This document shows, piece by piece, positions 1-7,591 of a stretch of DNA of 61,091 nucleotides. The translations under genes were made by a program, and so were the position numbers. Under the pieces are notes generated by a model that was not told where the DNA came from, made no database searches, and saw only the letters and a list, made by a program, of their open reading frames with translations. The stretch is from positions 1 through 61,091 of the forward strand of contig NZ_JADNRS010000030.1 of the NCBI RefSeq assembly GCF_015709225.1, in the 5' to 3' direction. This stretch comes from Acholeplasma laidlawii. Lineage in GTDB: Bacteria > Bacillota_I > Bacilli_A > Acholeplasmatales > Acholeplasmataceae. The number at the start of each line of letters is the position of its first letter. Positions within the stretch are counted from its first letter, which is position 1.

Positions 1-10
1 GATAATTTTA

Positions 11-192
11 ATGGAACAACGCAAATTAATCTATTTTGTATTTGTATATACACTGATAGTAATTATCACTTTAAATACTAATGATTTGAATTTTTTGAAA
101 AGTTCTTAACGATATGTTTAATCTTTTTATCAATTACTGCTTATGTTTTATTAACTAGTTTTAGTTATTTTAAATTGAAATACAAAAATTAA
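11..192 (+). pseudogene. possible frameshifted small membrane protein
   Basis: An ATG at 11 opens a 32-codon hydrophobic frame (starting MEQRKLIYFVFVYTL) that stops at 107. A second hydrophobic frame (from GAA at 97, containing FLTICLIFLSITAYVLL) continues to a TAA at 190-192. The switch falls at a run of six T at 91-96, so a single indel there would join them into one two-helix protein of about 60 residues. No ribosome binding site can be checked because the window begins here. I do not recognise a family, and chance is possible in AT-rich DNA. Confidence 0.22.
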
Positions 193-345
193 TAAATTAT
201 TGTACTTCAAACTCCAAGCAAACATATTAAAAGAGTATGATTATTTTACTAAGTAACTTGGTTTATGAATATCAATGTGTGGATGTACAAATTTGTGCAG
301 TTGAGATTTCTTATCTATTGTTTATATATTAAGTTATCTTAAATC

Positions 346-441
346 CTATAAGCGTAAATATTTAAAGTGATCAAGAATCCTATCTATAATTGCTTTAGTG
401 ATCATTTCATCATTACCTAATATATTTAAACCGAGTGCTTG
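346..441 (-). pseudogene. possible IstB (IS21 helper ATPase) C-terminal remnant
   Basis: On the minus strand a 32-codon open stretch reads GNDEMITKAIIDRILDHF followed by a few residues and TAG. This resembles the usual C-terminal signature of IstB-like helpers (GDEVIATAILDRLLHH). The frame is closed by a stop just upstream, so only the tail remains. It suggests an old IS21-type insertion in this otherwise gene-free stretch. The match is short and judged from memory, so confidence is limited. Confidence 0.3.
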
Positions 442-523
442 CTAAGGGTTTATTAACAGTAGAAGAAAAAGAAATACTTAATATAGATTAAGATGATGAA
501 ACATATTAAAGTAATGAAACTAT

Positions 524-550
524 AAGGACGAACATGTCCTTATTTTTATT
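524..550 (+). terminator. intrinsic terminator-like hairpin
   Basis: A 6-bp stem AAGGAC/GTCCTT (524-529 with 536-541) is followed by a T-rich tail. It would insulate the downstream methyltransferase from readthrough. Confidence 0.5.
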
Positions 551-573
551 TAACTATTATGGTTTCAATATGC

Positions 574-579
574 TAAAAT
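574..579 (+). promoter_or_regulatory. extended -10 promoter of the rRNA methyltransferase
   Basis: TAAAAT at 574-579 is preceded by TGC, giving an extended -10. The start of transcription would fall near 586. No convincing -35 is seen. Confidence 0.4.
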
Positions 580-610
580 ATGATGTATGATAATTTATTT
601 AAAATAAGAA

Positions 611-1903
611 ATGGTGGAAGTATATTTCATAACTTCTATAGTTAAAATAATGAGATTAAAAGTAAAAACAAATGATCTTGATTACCAAGGTCAAGGTGTA
701 ACAAGAATAGATGATAAAGTAACCTTTATAAAAGGTATGTTTGATGATGAAGTAGGTATCATAGAAATCACAAAATCAAAAAAGAATTTCCAACAAGCAA
801 AACTTATTGAACTTATTCAAAAAAATAAAGAACGTGTATCAGAAAACTCTTTTGACTATGCACCGTTTTTTGGAATCTCCTTAAAAGCAGAATGCTTATG
901 GCAACAAAAGATTACTAAAGAAACCATTAAAAAAATAACAAATTTAGATGTTGAAGTAGAAGACACCATTACAGATGGTAAGAAGCTAAACTACAGAAAT
1001 AAAATCACTTTACATGTAAAAAATATTGGTGGTTCATTAAAGATTGGTACCTATGAAGAAAACTCTAATTATCTTGAACCAATTGAAACACATCATCTTG
1101 CACTACCTGTCATAAATGATAAAATTACAATTTTAAATAAATGGCTTAAAACTTTTAAATTAGAAACTAATGATATTAAAAACTTTACCCTCAGAACAAA
1201 CGGTAAAGATGTGATGCTCATCATTGGTATAAAACTTAAGTTTGAAGGTGTAGAAAGCATCATAGATGAACTTAAAAAACACTTTGAATCCATCTACCTA
1301 AATATTGAAAAAAGAAGTTTTGAAAACCTATCAGATGAGTCAATTCATGTTTATGGTCTAGAGACCATAAACATGACATTTAATCACTTATCATTTGAAA
1401 TAGGACCTGAAAGTTTCTTCCAGGTAAATAAAGATGTAGCGATTTTAATGTATGATGAAATTAAGAAACTTACCCAAAATCACACAGTCATTGATGCTTA
1501 TGCAGGTATGGCAAGTATTGGTCAATATATTGATTCTAAAAAGGTATATGCAATTGAATCTAATCTAGATTCAATTACTCAAGCTAATAAGATATTAAAG
1601 GTAAATCAAATAGACCATGTAGAGTTGATTCATGGACAAGTAGAAGAAAAACTAGAAGCATACATCAAACATGCGGATGTTATAGTATTTGATCCACCAA
1701 GAAGTGGATTAACAGAAAGTATTATTGAACTCGTGAAACTGAATCAAATTAAGATGATTGTTTATGTGTCTTGTGATTTAAAATCACTAGCAAGAGATAT
1801 CAATGGCTTAAAAGATTTATATGACATTAAAAAGATCATTCCAGTTAGAATGTTCCCGTCTACAGTTCATATGGAAACAATTACCTTGCTTTCGTTAAAA
1901 TAG
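611..1903 (+). CDS. 23S rRNA (uracil-5-)-methyltransferase, RlmD/RumA/TrmA family
   Basis: Predicted SAM-dependent methyltransferase that makes 5-methyluridine in 23S rRNA. An N-terminal TRAM-like OB fold (about residues 14-75, GQGVTRIDDKVTFIKGMF) precedes the catalytic half with the family signatures FFQVN, the SAM loop DAYAGMASIG, DPPRSG, the catalytic-Cys motif YVSCD and the C-terminal HMETITLL. The cysteine cluster that binds 4Fe-4S in many RumA proteins is not evident; only one Cys lies in the region (KAECLWQQ). The start is uncertain: ATG 611 has no clear Shine-Dalgarno, and the family-like start MRLKVK lies at 650. It is a monocistronic gene with a strong terminator after it. Confidence 0.88.
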   Translation: MVEVYFITSIVKIMRLKVKTNDLDYQGQGVTRIDDKVTFIKGMFDDEVGIIEITKSKKNFQQAKLIELIQKNKERVSENSFDYAPFFGISLKAECLWQQKITKETIKKITNLDVEVEDTITDGKKLNYRNKITLHVKNIGGSLKIGTYEENSNYLEPIETHHLALPVINDKITILNKWLKTFKLETNDIKNFTLRTNGKDVMLIIGIKLKFEGVESIIDELKKHFESIYLNIEKRSFENLSDESIHVYGLETINMTFNHLSFEIGPESFFQVNKDVAILMYDEIKKLTQNHTVIDAYAGMASIGQYIDSKKVYAIESNLDSITQANKILKVNQIDHVELIHGQVEEKLEAYIKHADVIVFDPPRSGLTESIIELVKLNQIKMIVYVSCDLKSLARDINGLKDLYDIKKIIPVRMFPSTVHMETITLLSLK

Positions 1904-1968
1904 CACTTGTTATATACTTGACACATACTTGACAACTCTCTATTTTTAACCCAACTTAATAAAATCAG

Positions 1969-2006
1969 CCATCAGAAGACCTTCATAGGTATCCGATGGT
2001 TTTTTT
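1969..2006 (+). terminator. intrinsic terminator after the methyltransferase
   Basis: CCATC (1969-1973) pairs with GATGG (1995-1999), with an inner ACCT/AGGT stem, followed by seven T. The rest of the 1904-2178 stretch shows no gene. Confidence 0.75.
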
Positions 2007-2178
2007 GTCTATGTGTGCGAATTTCGTCCATTGTGGGAACATATTTTTTGATGAAAAATGACCTTTTTTGTCCGAAAGGTTGTCTTACGCAACACATTTA
2101 ACTCAACATGGAAGGAACAACAAAAACTTATTATGGTTCAAAATAGTGTAATTTCATTAACTGCATATTTTGTTGTGA

Positions 2179-2184
2179 TATAAT
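2179..2184 (+). promoter_or_regulatory. -10 box of the cadC-cadA promoter
   Basis: TATAAT at 2179-2184 lies 6 bp before a perfect inverted repeat, so transcription starts inside the operator. The -35 is weak (TTAACT near 2157). Confidence 0.6.
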
Positions 2185-2189
2185 ATACC

Positions 2190-2211
2190 TATATGAGCGT
2201 TCACTCATATA
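2190..2211 (+). promoter_or_regulatory. CadC/ArsR-type operator
   Basis: TATATGAG (2190-2197) and CTCATATA (2204-2211) form a perfect 8-bp inverted repeat with a 6-bp spacer. This is the layout of ArsR/SmtB-family operators. It overlaps the predicted transcription start, directly before the regulator gene, so metal-relieved autorepression is expected. Confidence 0.7.
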
Positions 2212-2225
2212 GATAGGAGATTAGT

Positions 2226-2591
2226 ATGGATCAAAAAGATATCATAGAGTTTTGTGAATGTAATGTTCTTCACCCTGATAAAATAGAAATAGCCCATAGA
2301 AATTTGCTTGATAATGAATCTATTTCACTGCTAACTTTGTTCTTCAAAACATTTAGTGATTCCACAAGAATGAAAATCATATTGGCATTAAAAGAAACCG
2401 AGTTGTGTGTATGCGATTTGTCTGCTGTAATTAATGTCAGTCAATCTGCTGTCTCACATCAATTGAAAACCTTAAGAGATAACCGTTTAGTCAAATACCG
2501 AAAAGAAGGAAATGTTGTTTATTACTCGCTTGACGATGACCACGTCCATGTGTTAATTACACAAGCAATGAATCATCTAAAACATAAGTAG
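2226..2591 (+). CDS. cadC: CadC-type ArsR/SmtB metal-responsive repressor
   Basis: A 121-residue winged-helix repressor that should release DNA on binding Cd(II), Pb(II) or Zn(II). The hallmark ELCVCD (C61, C63) of the CadC alpha-3N thiolate site is present, with N-terminal C10 and C12 as the other expected ligands. The helix-turn-helix is VSQSAVSHQLKTL. The last helix also carries D104-x-H106 and H117-xx-H120, the exact spacing of the alpha-5 zinc site of SmtB/CzrA. It has a good ribosome binding site (AGGAG) and lies 14 bp before the efflux ATPase, the usual cadCA arrangement. Confidence 0.93.
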   Translation: MDQKDIIEFCECNVLHPDKIEIAHRNLLDNESISLLTLFFKTFSDSTRMKIILALKETELCVCDLSAVINVSQSAVSHQLKTLRDNRLVKYRKEGNVVYYSLDDDHVHVLITQAMNHLKHK

Positions 2592-2605
2592 AATGGAGAA
2601 GAAAC

Positions 2606-4945
2606 ATGAAAGAGATTAAATACAGTTTATCAGAAATAAGCTGTGCGAGTTGTGCAGATAAGATTGAACAAAAGATAAAGAAGTTAAACGGAGTTGAGGA
2701 AGGTTATTTGAACTTTGTTACAAAAGAAATCAAGGTACAAGTTACGGATTCAACTGATACCGTAAGACTATTTGACACGATTAAAAAAATTGTGAAAGAT
2801 GAAGAGGGTGATGTCGAGGTATGTGAACTAACCCCAAATGTCATTTACATTATAGATGGTTTAGACTGTGCAAATTGTGCGGCTAAAATAGAAGAAAAAT
2901 TAAACAAAACCGAAGGAATTTTAGGTGCCAACGTTGATTTTCTAGCAAAAAAGCTAACACTTCAATTTAAAAATTCTCTAGATCAAAAACGTATGGAAGA
3001 GAAGGTTCAAAAAATCATTGATAAAATTGAACCAGGCGTAACTATAGCGCAATCAGATGTGAAGAATGAAGATCACGTTGACGAAGAATCAACGATGACG
3101 AAAGATCTAATCATCTTTGGCATAGGTATCTTACTATTTATTGGAGCATTATTGATTGCAAAAGGAACGGTTTTTTACTATGTACTATTTATACTAAGTT
3201 ATTTCATCATCGGTGGAGAAGTTGTACTGAAGGCAGTCAATAACATATATCGAGGTAAGGTGTTCGATGAAAATTTCTTGATGACGATAGCGACTATGGG
3301 TGCATTTGCAATTGGAGAACATCCTGAGGCAGTCGCAGTTATGATTTTTTATCAGGTCGGTGAGTTTTTCCAAGACGTAGCAGTCAATCGATCCAGAAGA
3401 TCCATTAAAAAATTGATGTCAATCAGACCTGATGTCGCAACGATTAAAAGAGGCAATACTTCTGTGGAAATGCGTGTTGAAGACGTTCAAACTGGAGAGA
3501 TAATGATCATTAAACCGGGCGAAAGAATTCCGCTTGATGGTGAAGTGTTGTCAGGAGATTCCACGATTGACACAAAAATTCTAACAGGAGAATCTGTGCC
3601 AGTAAATGTTACAAAAGGCGAGATGGTACTCTCTGGTTGTATTAATATCAACGGGTTATTGACCGTTAAAGTTACCAAACTCGCAAGCGAATCAACTGTT
3701 TCTAAGGTACTTGAATTGGTCGAAAATGCAACCAGCAAAAAAGCACCAACCGAGAATTTTATCACTAAATTTGCACGAGTATATACTCCAATTGTCACTT
3801 CGTTGGCTGTTTTGATTGCGGTAATACCACCACTCGTTATACAAGGTGCAACTTTTGAGGAATGGATCTATAGAGCACTTATATTCTTAGTTATTTCATG
3901 TCCATGTGCTCTCGTTGTATCGATTCCGCTTGGTTTCTTTGGAGGTATTGGAGCTGCATCAAGAAATGGTATCTTAGTTAAAGGTGGGAATTACCTAGAA
4001 GCATTAAATAAAATTGAGATTGCAGTTTTTGATAAGACTGGCACATTGACTGAAGGAACGTTTACGGTGACTGAAATCAATACAGCAAATGGTGCAACAC
4101 AAGAAGAGTTGCTCGAAAAAGCAGCTTATGTAGAAAGTTTTTCTAATCATCCTATCGCTGTCTCAGTCGTCAATAAATACAATAAACAAATTGATCAAAG
4201 TTTAATAACTGATGTTGAAGAAATATCTGGACACGGTGTGAAAGCAACCTATCAAAATGACGTCATTGCAATAGGGAATGCTAGGTTGATGAAAAGAGAA
4301 GGTATTGAATTCAAGGAATCTGTTGCCTTGGGTTCAATTATATACATCGCTATCAATGGGAAATATGTTGGAAATATTGTTGTCTCAGATCAGATAAAGA
4401 AAGACTCAAAAGCAGCTATCAAAATGTTGAAATCATTAGGCATTAAAAAAACTGTCATGCTAACTGGTGATAAGAAATTAGTTGCTGATACAGTTGGAAA
4501 AGAGCTAGATATCGATGAAATTCATAGCGAATTGTTGCCTGAAGATAAACTCAACATTGTAGAGGAGTTATTACTCCAAAAATCGAGCAAGGGAAAACTA
4601 TTCTTTGTAGGTGATGGTATCAACGATACACCAGTATTAGCGAGAGCTGATATCGGTATAGCTATGGGTGGACTCGGTGCCGATGCAGCCATCGATGTAG
4701 CTGATGTCGTGATAATGAATGATGAACCTTCAAAGATAGGTACTGCGGTCTTTGTGGCAAAGAGAACCAGAAAGATTGTTTGGCAAAATATATACTTCGC
4801 ACTAGGAGTCAAATTCCTGTTTCTAGCCTTAGGAGCTATCGGAATCGCAACTATGTGGGAAGCCGTGATTGCTGATGTTGGGGTATCTTTATTAGCAGTT
4901 CTGAACGCAATGAGAGTACTCAAATATGATTACAAAAATAAATAG
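2606..4945 (+). CDS. cadA: CadA-type Cd/Zn/Pb-exporting P1B ATPase
   Basis: A 779-residue heavy-metal P-type ATPase that pumps Cd, Zn and Pb out across the membrane. Two N-terminal HMA metal-binding domains carry CASC (residues 13-16) and CANC (near 90). Helices follow, then the TGES actuator motif, the transport site C432-P-C434, phosphorylated D476 in DKTGTLTEG, the SNHPIA nucleotide-binding motif, and the hinge motif GDGIND. The ribosome binding site is GGAG. It is cotranscribed with the CadC repressor. Length and order match CadA/ZntA. Metal preference is inferred from the CPC motif and the CadC partner. Confidence 0.95.
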   Translation: MKEIKYSLSEISCASCADKIEQKIKKLNGVEEGYLNFVTKEIKVQVTDSTDTVRLFDTIKKIVKDEEGDVEVCELTPNVIYIIDGLDCANCAAKIEEKLNKTEGILGANVDFLAKKLTLQFKNSLDQKRMEEKVQKIIDKIEPGVTIAQSDVKNEDHVDEESTMTKDLIIFGIGILLFIGALLIAKGTVFYYVLFILSYFIIGGEVVLKAVNNIYRGKVFDENFLMTIATMGAFAIGEHPEAVAVMIFYQVGEFFQDVAVNRSRRSIKKLMSIRPDVATIKRGNTSVEMRVEDVQTGEIMIIKPGERIPLDGEVLSGDSTIDTKILTGESVPVNVTKGEMVLSGCININGLLTVKVTKLASESTVSKVLELVENATSKKAPTENFITKFARVYTPIVTSLAVLIAVIPPLVIQGATFEEWIYRALIFLVISCPCALVVSIPLGFFGGIGAASRNGILVKGGNYLEALNKIEIAVFDKTGTLTEGTFTVTEINTANGATQEELLEKAAYVESFSNHPIAVSVVNKYNKQIDQSLITDVEEISGHGVKATYQNDVIAIGNARLMKREGIEFKESVALGSIIYIAINGKYVGNIVVSDQIKKDSKAAIKMLKSLGIKKTVMLTGDKKLVADTVGKELDIDEIHSELLPEDKLNIVEELLLQKSSKGKLFFVGDGINDTPVLARADIGIAMGGLGADAAIDVADVVIMNDEPSKIGTAVFVAKRTRKIVWQNIYFALGVKFLFLALGAIGIATMWEAVIADVGVSLLAVLNAMRVLKYDYKNK

Positions 4946-5106
4946 TTGATTTGATTCGAATGTGTTAAGGGATTGTGTTCATATTGGTTATGATAATCTT
5001 AGTCTCTTCAAATAAAAACAATTTCATCTAGTTGTAATCTAAGGGAGCATAATTGTATTTAAGTAGATAGATCAAACCAGAAGTTAAAATTAAGGTGGGG
5101 AAGAAA

Positions 5107-5570
5107 ATGTTATTTATATTTATAATAATATTATTGACAGGGGTTGATCAGTGGACAAAGTATCTTGCAGAAACACAATTGAAACCGCTAGGATTTATAC
5201 CCATTTTTCAAGATGTATTTCATTTAACTTATGCAAGGAATACAGGAGCAGCATTTAGCATTATGATGAATATGCAGGCATTTTAATAATATTCACAGCA
5301 ATTGTTATTGGCGTATTAACGTACTATTTAATACGATTATTTAAAACAAAAGAGGTAGCCCTTAAACTATCTTTAGCAATCATTATCGGCGGTGCTTTAG
5401 GGAATCTTATCGATAGAATTAGATTGAACTATGTGACCGACTTTCTCGAGTTTACACTAATTAATTATCCCATTTTTAATTTTGCAGACGTTTTTGTAGT
5501 TATAGGAGTAGTTATACTTTCATATATGCTTTTGTTTAAAGGAGCTATGCCTAAAATTTCTAAGTTATGA
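5107..5570 (+). pseudogene. lspA: lipoprotein signal peptidase (signal peptidase II), frameshifted
   Basis: LspA cleaves signal peptides of prolipoproteins in the membrane. The first frame (ATG 5107 behind AAGGTGG; VDQWTKYLAE, RNTGAAFS) ends early at 5284-5286. The next frame carries the rest, including the catalytic aspartate regions GNLIDRI and FNFADVF, to a TGA at 5568-5570. Adding one T to the run in GCATTTTAAT (5280-5283) restores a normal 154-residue protein. Either the gene is inactivated or this is a sequencing error in a homopolymer. An lspA copy next to cadCA is a known feature of Gram-positive metal-resistance cassettes, so a housekeeping copy may exist elsewhere. Confidence 0.85.
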
Positions 5571-5695
5571 AATGGGTTTCTGAAAATGAAATGTATACAT
5601 CATCTAATGTGATGCATGTGTATTTGGTGCTGATGAAAGTTTCATATGACAATCTTGTAGATTCAAACATAGTAACTCAGTTGTTGAACAAATAA
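5567..5695 (+). CDS. possible small protein overlapping the lspA stop
   Basis: An ATG overlaps the lspA stop as ATGA (5567-5570) and opens a 42-codon frame (starting MKWVSENEMYTSSN) to TAA 5695. The four-base overlap is typical of translationally coupled genes. No family is recognised and there is no separate ribosome binding site. It could be chance. Confidence 0.22.
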   Translation: MKWVSENEMYTSSNVMHVYLVLMKVSYDNLVDSNIVTQLLNK

Positions 5696-5786
5696 TAAAA
5701 TTGGCTATCTTGTAACAATGATGTCAAGCCTTTTTTTGACTTAAATAAGTATAATTAAGAAAACGTCTATTGTATCAATTATTTGC

Positions 5787-5792
5787 TATAAT
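5787..5792 (+). promoter_or_regulatory. extended -10 promoter of the acetyltransferase
   Basis: TATAAT at 5787-5792 is preceded by TGC. A -35 is not evident. Confidence 0.5.
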
Positions 5793-5831
5793 GATGTAAA
5801 GCATATAAAACAAAAATGGGGATAGATGAAC

Positions 5832-6314
5832 ATGGATTTTAATCATATCACTATAGAATATATTAGCGATATAAATTCTGAACAACTTCAAAATATAGAA
5901 AGATTAGATGTGAGTGAATCTTTTGTAGATTCTTTAGATTCTATTAATGCATATACGAATTATGGACTTGAACATCATTTAAAAGGACATACATATTTAA
6001 TTAAATATCAAAATGAACTTGCAGGTATATTACTCATAGGAGAAGGTATAGCATGGGAAACAGATCCTATAGAACTTAAAGATGTACCTTTTTACCGCTT
6101 AATGGATTTTATTATTGTCCAAAAATACAGAAATATTGGACTAGGCTCATTTGTGATTGAAAAAGTTATTACTAATATGTATGAAGAATTTGGTGTAAGA
6201 CCAATTGTCTTAGGAGTACATAAAGATAACATTGGAGCTGAAAAATTCTACTACAAGCACGGGTTTGTTAAAACAAACTATATGGACGGCGATGATTATT
6301 ACTTTATTCGCTAG
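5832..6314 (+). CDS. GNAT-family N-acetyltransferase
   Basis: A 160-residue GCN5-related acetyltransferase that would transfer an acetyl group from acetyl-CoA. The acetyl-CoA loop is visible as KYRNIGLGSF (Q/R-x-x-G-x-G type), followed by the usual late segment DNIGAEKFYYKHGFVK. The substrate cannot be deduced. I prefer ATG 5832 because GGGGA at 5818-5822 is 9 bp away; the in-frame ATG at 5826 would leave only 3 bp. It stands alone behind its own promoter. Confidence 0.8.
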   Translation: MDFNHITIEYISDINSEQLQNIERLDVSESFVDSLDSINAYTNYGLEHHLKGHTYLIKYQNELAGILLIGEGIAWETDPIELKDVPFYRLMDFIIVQKYRNIGLGSFVIEKVITNMYEEFGVRPIVLGVHKDNIGAEKFYYKHGFVKTNYMDGDDYYFIR

Positions 6315-6416
6315 ACTTAGTCATAAAAAGGGAAAAAAATATAAAAACATATATCATCAAGTAAGTCAAATATTTACAGTAATTAACGATAATGTGAAAT
6401 TTATTAATTTATAGTG

Positions 6417-6422
6417 TATAAT
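6417..6422 (+). promoter_or_regulatory. -10 box for the diguanylate cyclase
   Basis: TATAAT at 6417-6422, 30 bp before the start codon. The element at -35 (TGTGAA, 6394-6399) is poor. Confidence 0.4.
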
Positions 6423-6451
6423 AAAACGAATCATTTTTAGGGAGAGAAAGC

Positions 6452-7534
6452 ATGTTCATTAAATCTATGATTAAGGGTCTATTTTTTAATATGAACCCTT
6501 TATTTGAACGTAATAAGCATGACATTATACGTTACAATAAACAACTAATACCTATCGCATTTATTTTTTCATTGGTTACTATTTTAATCCCAATGTTTTT
6601 TTCACTATTTAGACCATCCATGCTAGAAACCTTACCGGCTTATCTAGTTATATTTAGTGTTATTATACTTTTACTTATCCTATTTAACTTTAAACCATTT
6701 CATGAAAAACCTTTAGTGTTTGCTTATACATTTGGTATTGTGTTCTTTATATTTGTAGTATACCTAAGTATAGATAGATTTCAATCTAGACCAGCTGGTA
6801 CTGCACTCATATTTTTTGTTGTTGCACCTTTAATATTTGTAGATAAACCATATAAGATAAACATCTATTTAGTGTTAATGTTTATTATTCATACGATATT
6901 ATCCTTTCAATATAAGACATTTGATATAGCCTCAGTTGATTTATTAAACTCATTTATCAGTCTTGTAGCTGGCATGTTATTTGGTAGAATCTTCTTAGTC
7001 ACTAGATTGATAAATTTTGATATGCACAGAGCACTTTTAATAGAAAGAGAAACAGACTTTTTAACGGGTCTACCAAACCGCCGATCACTATTTGAATATG
7101 CTCAAAAAGATACATTTAAGGCATATAATTATATGGGTCTTATGATGTTTGACATAGACCGTTTTAAAAAGTATAACGATAACTATGGTCACTTAAATGG
7201 CGATCAAGTACTTACAGAATTTGCACGACTATTAGAAGTGTTTTCTAAAACATACCCAGTTAAATTTTACCGATATGGTGGTGAGGAGTTTATTGGAATC
7301 ACGTACAACCTAGATAAATTAGAACTCATCAACCTAGCAAATCATATTAAAATGGATACCTTTAAATTGAAAGTACCGTTTGAACAAGTCACTACAAGTA
7401 TTGGTGTTACTGTTACAGATAAAACTGATAATATAGATATAAATGATTTGATAGAACAAGCAGATAAAGCATTATACTCTGGTAAAAACAGTGGTAGAAA
7501 TAAAGTGATTTTTTACGAGAAAAAATATAAATAA
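6452..7534 (+). CDS. membrane diguanylate cyclase (GGDEF domain)
   Basis: A 360-residue protein with about six transmembrane helices (residues 30-195) and a C-terminal GGDEF domain that makes c-di-GMP from two GTP. The signature is G276-G-E-E-F280, an active variant, with the upstream D-x-L-T-G-L-P-N-R-R and FDIDRFKKYND motifs. The RxxD inhibitory site normally five residues before GGDEF is missing, so product feedback is not expected. The helices could sense a membrane or small-molecule signal. No c-di-GMP receptor or phosphodiesterase is in the window. The ribosome binding site is AGGGAGAG. Confidence 0.9.
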   Translation: MFIKSMIKGLFFNMNPLFERNKHDIIRYNKQLIPIAFIFSLVTILIPMFFSLFRPSMLETLPAYLVIFSVIILLLILFNFKPFHEKPLVFAYTFGIVFFIFVVYLSIDRFQSRPAGTALIFFVVAPLIFVDKPYKINIYLVLMFIIHTILSFQYKTFDIASVDLLNSFISLVAGMLFGRIFLVTRLINFDMHRALLIERETDFLTGLPNRRSLFEYAQKDTFKAYNYMGLMMFDIDRFKKYNDNYGHLNGDQVLTEFARLLEVFSKTYPVKFYRYGGEEFIGITYNLDKLELINLANHIKMDTFKLKVPFEQVTTSIGVTVTDKTDNIDINDLIEQADKALYSGKNSGRNKVIFYEKKYK

Positions 7535-7547
7535 AAGTATAAGAAAA

Positions 7548-7576
7548 GGGCAGTTGTTTTTAGTAGACAACTGCCC
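7548..7576. terminator. bidirectional terminator
   Basis: GGGCAGTTGT (7548-7557) pairs perfectly with ACAACTGCCC (7567-7576). It lies between two convergent genes with A/T-rich tails on both sides, so it can end both the cyclase and the glucanase transcripts. Confidence 0.8.
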
Positions 7577-7591
7577 CTATTATTTAATTAT

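Larger units (their letters stand above)
1..610. other. gene-poor left edge
   Basis: Apart from the two decayed fragments listed separately and a hairpin at 524-541, no intact gene is visible here. The sequence looks like debris of mobile elements and small genes. Confidence 0.5.

Noticed and set aside
435-491. Short plus-strand frame ending in LLTVEEKEILNID
   Set aside because: Looks like a small-protein tail, but it overlaps the better supported minus-strand IstB remnant, starts only at a GTG without ribosome site, and has 18 codons.
4522-4923. 133-codon minus-strand frame inside cadA
   Set aside because: A shadow of cadA's strong codon pattern; no ribosome site or recognisable protein.
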